A DNA stretch of 10,944 nt from positions 1 to 10,944 of the forward strand of contig DAORGN010000170.1 in assembly GCA_035340095.1 (NCBI GenBank), read 5' to 3'. Shown here piece after piece: positions 5,986 to 10,944 of this stretch (positions within the stretch are counted from its first letter, which is position 1; the number at the start of each line of letters is the position of its first letter). The position numbers and the translations under genes are program-made. The notes beneath the pieces were generated by a model, which saw only the letters and a program-made list of their open reading frames with translations, made no database searches and was not told the DNA's origin. Source of the DNA: JAEUKA01 sp035340095 (GTDB taxonomy: Bacteria > Myxococcota_A > Polyangia > Palsa-1104 > JAEUJZ01).

Positions 5986-8457
5986 ATGGCGCAGCGAACC
6001 TTTTACTTGGGCATCGATCTGGGGACGACAAACTCGGCAGCCGCGGTCTTCGATGGCGAGCGGATTTCGGTCGTTCGCACCACGCAAGGCACACTGCTGA
6101 CCCCATCGATTGTCCGCTACGACAGCCGGGGCGCACTCACCGTCGGGGCGAAAGCTGCAAAATTTCTCGATAGCGATCCGAAGAATACCCGCGCCGAGTT
6201 TAAGCGGCTGATGGGAACGTCGACCAAGCTCGATTTTCCCGCCGCGAAGCTGGCCAAGCTCCCCGAGGAGCTGTCCGCTGAAGTGCTGCGATCGCTGCGC
6301 AACGACGTCAAAGATCAGTACGGGTTTCTGCCCGATCAGGCCGTGATTTCAGTTCCCGCCTTGTTCGAGCTTCCGCAAAGTGCTGCGACGACAAAAGCCG
6401 CGCAGCTTGCAGGTTTTACCAAAGTCGAGCTGATTCAAGAACCGATCGCATCGGCGCTGGCAGCTGGCTGGACCGCATCGGAAGGCTCGGGGTATTGGCT
6501 GGTCTACGACCTGGGTGGCGGCACGTTTGATGCGTCGCTTCTCGAGACGCGCGATGGCATGCTGCGTGTGGTCGGCCACGACGGCGACAACTTCCTGGGG
6601 GGACGGGATTTCGACTGGGCAATTGTCGATTGGCTGCTGGAACAAGTGTCGCGCCAAGAGGGCATCAAAGTCAGCCGCGCCGACGCCAAGTGGGCCAGTG
6701 CGATCCGCAAGCTGAAGCACGCCGCCGAAGAAGCCAAGATCGAGCTAACCCGCAGCGACAGCGCCGACATCAGCGTGCCAGAGTTTATCGAGCACGACGG
6801 TCGCACCATCGAAGTCATGGCGACGCTCGATCGCAGCCAGTTGGAACAGCTCACAGCGCCGCTGGTGCTGCGATCCATCGAAGTCTGTCAGCGCTTGCTC
6901 AAAGCCCAGCAAGTCGACGCGCTGACGCGGATTGTTCTTGTCGGTGGTCCGACGATGATGCCGTGGCTGCGCCAGATGGTCAAAGACGCGCTCCATGCTC
7001 CGTTTGCCGAAGGGCTCGATCCGATGACGCTGGTCGCGCAAGGTGCCGCAGTCTATGCAGCGACGGCGGGCCTAGACATGCAACCCGCCAAGGCGGAGTC
7101 GTCGTCTGGCTGCAAGCTGTGGCTTCAGTTTCCCGCGATGTCATCCGATATGCAGCCCTACATCGTCGGAAAGCTGCTGCCGGAAGACAAACCCCAAAGC
7201 GCGCTGCCGCAGCGGATTCGCTTGGTCCGCGCAGACGGTCTGTGGCAAAGCCCCGATACGGTGATCGATCCGGAAGGTGGATTTGTGCTGCAAGTCGAGC
7301 TTTTGCCCCGTCGCCCAAACATCTTCAAAGTCGAAGGTCTTTTGGCCGATGGAAAAGTTATGACGATGCAGCCAGCGACGGTAACGATCGTTCAAGGACT
7401 GACGATTGCCGATCCTCCGCTGTCCCGCACGATTGGCGTGGCGCGGGCGAACAACACCGTGCAGGTGTTTTTTGAAAAAGGAACGCCGCTGCCGGCCCGC
7501 CGCACGATCTCGCTAACCACCGTCGAAAGTGTCGCGCCAGCGGGAGCGGGATCGAAAGAAGAGTTTGCGCTGAAGATCCCCGTCGTCCAAGGTGAGTACG
7601 AGCAGGCTCATCTTTGTCGTCTCGTCGGAACGCTGGAAATCCGCAGCTCGCAGATCAAAGCCAGCTTGCCGGGCGGATCGCAGGTGCAGGTCAGCCTGGA
7701 AGTCGATCGCGGCGGACAGCTATCGGCGCGGGCGCTGGTTCCGACGCTAAACCAGCTGTTTGAGCATGTCGCCCAGCTGCTGGTGCCGGAAGCCAGCATC
7801 GAAGTGCTCGAGGCCAGCCTGAAGTCAGCCAACGATCGCATCGCCGAGCTGCGCACCAGTGCATTTCGCCAAGGGCAAAAGTCAGCGCTCGAGCGGCTGC
7901 ACAAACCACAGCAGCTTGTGACCGATTTGGAACGCGACATCAGCGCCGCCAAAGGTGGTGACGCCGACGCTGCCCAGAAAGCCCGTCGCTCGCTGATTGA
8001 GCTTGATGCGATGCTCGAAGAGCTGGAAGTCGAAAAGCACTGGCCTGAGCTGTCGCGCAAAGCGATGCGGCAGGTGACGAGCGCCAGTTTTCTGGTGACG
8101 CGCTTTGGTACCGATTCGGAAAAACGGCTCTTGTCGGATGTGGTTTCGTCGGTGGAAAAAGCGCAAGCGCGCAAAGACATTGCCGAACTTCAGCGCCAGC
8201 TGCGGCTCGCCAACGAACTGGCGATGGCGGCGTACTATCGCGATCCCGACGTGTGGGAAGACGAGTTCAAAGAAGCGCTGTCCCACGTCGAGCGCGCGAG
8301 CGATCAGGCCAAAGCCCAGAGCCTGGTTCAGCAGGGTCACCAAGCGCTCGCGGCGGGCGATAATAACAAGCTGCGCGATATCGTCGAAAAGCTGTGGAAA
8401 CTGTTGCCAGCGTCCGCCGAGCAGCGTCGGCAAGGCTACGACTCCGGCGTGCGCTAG
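5986..8457 (+). CDS. Atypical Hsp70-family protein with long helical C-terminus
   Basis: This is an 823-residue protein, against about 640 for DnaK. The N-terminal ATPase domain (about 1-365) has the phosphate-1 loop LGIDLGTTNS (residues 8-17), a lysine in EFKRLMG where DnaK has its catalytic Lys, EPIASALAAG, the phosphate-2 loop YDLGGGTFD (D175, T180) and the adenosine motif IVLVGGPTMMP from residue 316. ATP binding and hydrolysis are therefore likely. The DnaK linker VLLLDVTPL is not present; instead residues 366-382 read QPAKAESSS then CKLWLQF. A beta-rich region (about 376-560) stands where the substrate domain would be. Residues about 585-823 are mostly charged helix, probably coiled coil, ending in a TPR-like piece (QGHQALAAGDNNKLRDIV). 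It is a cytosolic chaperone-like ATPase with unknown clients; no J-domain or GrpE gene is nearby. It converges on the response-regulator gene with 9 nt between stops. Confidence 0.88.
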   Translation: MAQRTFYLGIDLGTTNSAAAVFDGERISVVRTTQGTLLTPSIVRYDSRGALTVGAKAAKFLDSDPKNTRAEFKRLMGTSTKLDFPAAKLAKLPEELSAEVLRSLRNDVKDQYGFLPDQAVISVPALFELPQSAATTKAAQLAGFTKVELIQEPIASALAAGWTASEGSGYWLVYDLGGGTFDASLLETRDGMLRVVGHDGDNFLGGRDFDWAIVDWLLEQVSRQEGIKVSRADAKWASAIRKLKHAAEEAKIELTRSDSADISVPEFIEHDGRTIEVMATLDRSQLEQLTAPLVLRSIEVCQRLLKAQQVDALTRIVLVGGPTMMPWLRQMVKDALHAPFAEGLDPMTLVAQGAAVYAATAGLDMQPAKAESSSGCKLWLQFPAMSSDMQPYIVGKLLPEDKPQSALPQRIRLVRADGLWQSPDTVIDPEGGFVLQVELLPRRPNIFKVEGLLADGKVMTMQPATVTIVQGLTIADPPLSRTIGVARANNTVQVFFEKGTPLPARRTISLTTVESVAPAGAGSKEEFALKIPVVQGEYEQAHLCRLVGTLEIRSSQIKASLPGGSQVQVSLEVDRGGQLSARALVPTLNQLFEHVAQLLVPEASIEVLEASLKSANDRIAELRTSAFRQGQKSALERLHKPQQLVTDLERDISAAKGGDADAAQKARRSLIELDAMLEELEVEKHWPELSRKAMRQVTSASFLVTRFGTDSEKRLLSDVVSSVEKAQARKDIAELQRQLRLANELAMAAYYRDPDVWEDEFKEALSHVERASDQAKAQSLVQQGHQALAAGDNNKLRDIVEKLWKLLPASAEQRRQGYDSGVR

Positions 8458-8460
8458 ACG

Positions 8461-8476
8461 GCCCGCTTATTCGGGC
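8461..8476. other. Short inverted repeat between converging genes
   Basis: GCCCG and CGGGC pair around the loop CTTATT, directly after the Hsp70 stop and spanning the response-regulator stop. With a 5-bp stem and no T-run it is at best a weak bidirectional termination or mRNA-end signal. Confidence 0.25.
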
Positions 8477-9108
8477 GAAATCAGACCTCGCCGCACCGCA
8501 AAGCGGGTGACGCCCTGCGCATCGTGCAGGCCCAGCTTGCGCATCAGGTTGGTGCGGTGCGAGTCGACGGTCTTTGGAGACAGTCCAAGCCGAGAGGCAA
8601 TCTGCCGGTTGGTCTGCCCTTCCGCGACAAGCTGCAAGACCTCTCGCTCTCGTGGGGTCAGCCGTTCGAGGTCGTCTTCGGGCGCATCGGGCAAGCTCGC
8701 AGCCGGTGACACGATCGCCGCAAGCTCAGCGCCGAGAAACTGCCCACCGTCGAGCACCACCCGCACGGCGCGCAGCAGATCGGACAGTCCGCTGCCTTTG
8801 ACCAGATAGCCCTGCGCCCCGGCTCGCAGCGCCGGACGGACATACTCTGGCGCCGAGTGCATCGACAACACCAGCACCCGACAGCGCGGCGCGACCTGTC
8901 GAATCCGCGCAATCGCATCCAGGCCATTGCCGCTCGGCATCGACAAATCGAGCAGCAAAAGGTCTGGCTGGAGCTTTTGCACAAGCGTCACCGCTTCATG
9001 TCCAGACGCGGCCTCGGCGACAATCGAAATGTCGCTTTCCCGTTCCAGCAGAGCACGAATCCCCGCCCGAACGATCGCATGGTCATCGCACAGCACGACC
9101 CGAATCAC
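8467..9108 (-). CDS. NarL/FixJ-family response regulator
   Basis: This 213-residue, two-domain protein has the usual length of the family. The receiver domain (1-115) shows the acidic pair D8-D9 (LCDDH), the phosphate acceptor D54 in LLLLDLSMPSGNGLDA, S82 and K104 in GYLVKGSG, so phosphorylation is expected. The C-terminal LuxR-type helix-turn-helix (about 149-207) reads LTPREREVLQLVAEGQTNRQ then LGLSPKTVDSHRTNLMRKLG. It should act as a DNA-binding transcription factor switched by phosphorylation. The start is a GTG with no ribosome site and a TATCGT hexamer at -12. It is divergent, 58 bp apart, from the lipoprotein/histidine-kinase pair; that kinase is of the HisKA_3 type that normally partners NarL-family regulators, so it is the likely cognate sensor. 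Target genes are not visible. Confidence 0.93.
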   Translation of the reverse strand: MIRVVLCDDHAIVRAGIRALLERESDISIVAEAASGHEAVTLVQKLQPDLLLLDLSMPSGNGLDAIARIRQVAPRCRVLVLSMHSAPEYVRPALRAGAQGYLVKGSGLSDLLRAVRVVLDGGQFLGAELAAIVSPAASLPDAPEDDLERLTPREREVLQLVAEGQTNRQIASRLGLSPKTVDSHRTNLMRKLGLHDAQGVTRFAVRRGLISPE

Positions 9109-9114
9109 AGTTTC

Positions 9115-9120
9115 ACGATA
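9115..9120 (-). promoter_or_regulatory. TATCGT, candidate -10 element of the response regulator
   Basis: On the minus strand this hexamer lies at -12 to -7 from the GTG at 9108, placing the transcript start at the start codon. It faces away from the matching plus-strand hexamer at 9155; the 34 bp between would hold both upstream promoter regions, so the two promoters could compete or share a regulator. Confidence 0.4.
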
Positions 9121-9154
9121 ACACTTCGCGCGGCCAGACTTTTGCCGGTCCGCC

Positions 9155-9160
9155 TATGAT
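9155..9160 (+). promoter_or_regulatory. TATGAT, candidate -10 element of the lipoprotein/kinase operon
   Basis: TATGAT matches the consensus TATAAT at five of six positions and lies at -12 to -7 from the GTG at 9167, again predicting a leaderless mRNA. No consensus -35 is visible at the usual spacing. Confidence 0.45.
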
Positions 9161-9166
9161 GAAGCT

Positions 9167-10030
9167 GTGCGCGACTTGGCGTTGGCCGTTCTGCTTTGTT
9201 TTGTGGGCTGTGCGGGGGATGCGCCACCGCCGCCGCCGCCGCGACCGCTTTCGCTTCTGCTCGCGCCCGACCAAGATGCGCTGCACATGGGCGGAACCGG
9301 GGCGATGACCCCGCTTGTGACTCTGCTTTCTGAAGAATGGACGCGCCGATCGGGCAGACCGCGCGTCTTGGTCGAAGAAAGCATTGGATCGGGCGGTGGC
9401 ATCCGCGCCGCAGTCGATGGCGCGATAGACCTTGGCATGGTGTCCCGTCCGCTCAGCAGCGAAGAACAAAAGCTGGGTCTTGTGACGATGAAAATGGGAC
9501 AAGACGTGGTGGTTTTGGTCGCCCATCCCAGCGTCGAAGTCAGCAGCATTGCGACGACGGATCTGCCCGCGCTGTATCGCGGTGAGCGCACCAAACAGCC
9601 CAGTGGCCACCCACTGTTGCCGCTGCTCCGCGATCGCAGTGAGTCAGCCAATGCAGCACTCGACCGCGTCGTGCCCGGTCTTTATGAAGCGCGCGAACAA
9701 GCCTACAAGCAGCGTCGCCTGCGGGTGTTGTTCAGCGATCGCGCCATGGCCGAAGCCATTGCGGGTACGCCCGGTTCCTTCGGCATCACGTCGCTGAGCT
9801 GGCTTATCGCCAATCGCTTGCCGCTCAAAGTGCTGGGCATAGATGGCGTGGTTCCGTCGGTCGAAAACGCCAATTTGCATCGCTATCGCGCCACCCGCGA
9901 GCTGTTTTTCGTCGCCCGCCCCGAGCGACTTTCGCGCGCCCAGCCGTTCCTCGACTTTGTACGCACCCCGGAAGCGCAAGCCCTGATGTCGAGCTATGGC
10001 TATATCCCCGCGTCGGAGCAGAGGCCATGA
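9167..10030 (+). CDS. PstS-like phosphate-binding-type lipoprotein
   Basis: This 287-residue protein starts with a short hydrophobic signal and a lipobox-like FVGC, so C15 is the likely lipidated residue. A proline run (residues 20-25, from a CCG x5 tract at 9227-9241) then tethers the domain. The body follows the PstS/PBP_like_2 family: GGTGAMTPLVTLLSEEW (42-58), ESIGSGGGIRAAVDGAIDLG (71-90) with the anion-loop GSGGG at 74-78, VSRPLSSEE, and a late SFGITSLSW. The region FLDFVRTPEAQALMSSYGYI near the end is also typical. PstS proteins bind phosphate for a PstCAB importer, but no transporter gene is here. The stop overlaps the start of a histidine-kinase gene (ATGA), so I infer a ligand-sensing subunit of that kinase, for phosphate or another anion. 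GTG is the only workable start in this frame. Confidence 0.85.
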   Translation: MRDLALAVLLCFVGCAGDAPPPPPPRPLSLLLAPDQDALHMGGTGAMTPLVTLLSEEWTRRSGRPRVLVEESIGSGGGIRAAVDGAIDLGMVSRPLSSEEQKLGLVTMKMGQDVVVLVAHPSVEVSSIATTDLPALYRGERTKQPSGHPLLPLLRDRSESANAALDRVVPGLYEAREQAYKQRRLRVLFSDRAMAEAIAGTPGSFGITSLSWLIANRLPLKVLGIDGVVPSVENANLHRYRATRELFFVARPERLSRAQPFLDFVRTPEAQALMSSYGYIPASEQRP

Positions 10031-10944
10031 TTCCGTTTGATCTGACGGGCTGGTTTCGGCGACGGATGCTCCCGCTGGTGGCGCTCGCGGCAGTGGTCAT
10101 GCAAGTGTCAGCTCCGACGGCGTTTTATCTGACCCGGCGACACGAGCTGTGGCAGCAGGCCCACGCCGAAGCGGCCCGCACGGCGATGCTGCTGCATGGC
10201 GAAATCGAGCAGCGACCGATCTTGTGGCGCTACAACGTGCCAAAGCTGCTGGAGCGGCTCGCGGGCGAAGGCATGCTGCATGGTCGATTTCTCGACATCC
10301 GCACCAGCCAAGGACACATCGTGCCGCTCGATTCGGCCCCGCCGCCAGCCCGTCCGATCTGGGGTCGCGCCGAAGTCAGCGTCGGTGGCGAGCTGTCGGC
10401 CCGCGTCTGGGTGGCGCTCGATATGGCACCGCTTTTGCGGGAGACCATGCAGCTTGGGATCGCGTTTTTCGGCCTGTCGCTGCTGCTCGCGGGGGTGCTT
10501 TATCTTGTGCCGGTTCATACGGTGTCGATCGCGCAAAAACGCATCGGCACCCTGCTTGGCGAGCTGGCGCTGACGATGCAAGAAGAAGATCGCCGGCGCA
10601 TTGCCCGTGATCTCCACGACGGAGCCGGCCAAGCCCTGACCGCCGCGCGGCTGCGACTGCTCGCGCTGTCGGGACAGTCGGGCGATGCCGCCAACATCAC
10701 CGAGATCACCAAGCTGCTCGACAATGCGCTAAGCGAAGTCCGACGGTCTGTCTATTCGCTGTCGCCACCGGCAATCACCGAGCTGGGACTTCACGGCGCG
10801 CTGCAAAGGCACTGCGAAAGCTTCGCATCTGCGACGGGACTGAAAGTCTTCTGCGAACTGACCGAGCTGCCGCCGCTGCGTCCCAAAGTCGAAACCGCCT
10901 GCTACCGCATCGTGCAAGAAGCGCTCGCCAACAGTGCAAAACAC
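10027..10944 (+). CDS. Membrane histidine kinase, NarL/DegS type (3' partial)
   Basis: The frame runs open from ATG 10027 to the window end (306 codons). Two membrane helices, at about 14-36 and 141-163, enclose an extracytoplasmic sensor region of about 100 residues without a motif I recognise. A short linker leads to the HisKA_3 dimerisation domain: EEDRRRIARDLHDGAGQALT with phosphoacceptor H197, then LSEVRRSVYSLSP. The ATPase domain begins after it; the last readable residues, YRIVQEALANSAKH, are its N-box with N302. The rest (G boxes) lies beyond the window. It should autophosphorylate on H197 and pass phosphate to a NarL-type regulator, most likely the divergent one at 8467-9108. The start overlaps the lipoprotein stop by 4 nt with GAGG just before it, so translation is probably coupled and the two proteins made in balance. 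Confidence 0.92.
   Translation, partial: MIPFDLTGWFRRRMLPLVALAAVVMQVSAPTAFYLTRRHELWQQAHAEAARTAMLLHGEIEQRPILWRYNVPKLLERLAGEGMLHGRFLDIRTSQGHIVPLDSAPPPARPIWGRAEVSVGGELSARVWVALDMAPLLRETMQLGIAFFGLSLLLAGVLYLVPVHTVSIAQKRIGTLLGELALTMQEEDRRRIARDLHDGAGQALTAARLRLLALSGQSGDAANITEITKLLDNALSEVRRSVYSLSPPAITELGLHGALQRHCESFASATGLKVFCELTELPPLRPKVETACYRIVQEALANSAKH

Noticed and set aside
5023..6087. 354-codon minus-strand frame across the bioF/Hsp70 junction
   Set aside because: Its residue mix (many Cys, His, Arg, Gln) is typical of an antisense shadow in GC-rich DNA. Both genes on the other strand have full family motifs.
9227..9241. CCG x5 microsatellite in the lipoprotein gene as a phase-variation switch
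   Set aside because: The unit is a triplet, so length change would only alter a proline tether and not the frame.

Overview
The window is a GC-rich chromosomal scaffold fragment, possibly metagenomic, with one 100-N assembly gap (3274-3373). The gene mix suggests a myxobacterium-like (Myxococcota / former Deltaproteobacteria) bacterium: a Pro/Ala-rich HARE-HTH protein, contractile-injection spike parts, an atypical Hsp70 and a NarL-type two-component system. That placement is inference from style and composition, not from a marker gene.

Left edge (1-1866, +): the 3' part of a gene for a putative DNA-binding protein. It has the end of one HARE-type winged helix, a disordered linker of about 325 residues, a second HARE-HTH, and an Mrr-like restriction-endonuclease fold whose catalytic residues look lost. 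Facing it (1921-3840, -) is a three-gene operon of contractile-injection type: an unrecognised protein interrupted by the assembly gap, a short VgrG/gp5-like spike with an OB fold and beta-helix but no gp27-like part, and a PAAR tip protein. This operon is visibly AT-richer than its surroundings, and its two downstream genes have clean Shine-Dalgarno sites.

Middle (3966-8457, +): a two-helix membrane protein that may be a split bPH-like domain, a BioF-type alpha-oxoamine synthase, and, 9 nt later, an 823-residue Hsp70-family protein with an intact ATPase domain, a non-canonical linker and a long helical C-terminal extension.

Right part (8467-10944): a NarL/FixJ response regulator (-) divergent from a PstS-like phosphate-binding-type lipoprotein. 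The lipoprotein gene overlaps by 4 nt (ATGA) a HisKA_3 histidine kinase that is cut by the window edge. The three look like a binding-protein/kinase/regulator sensory unit without an ABC transporter.

One signal cuts across the genes. Four genes with no Shine-Dalgarno site (starts at 3966, 5986, 9108 and 9167) each carry a TANNNT hexamer at -12 to -7 (or -11 to -6) from the start codon. This is the geometry expected for a -10 element that drives a leaderless mRNA. Genes internal to operons use Shine-Dalgarno sites or stop/start overlap instead. No tRNA, rRNA, CRISPR array, insertion sequence or integrase is visible, and no stretch over 300 bases lacks a gene.
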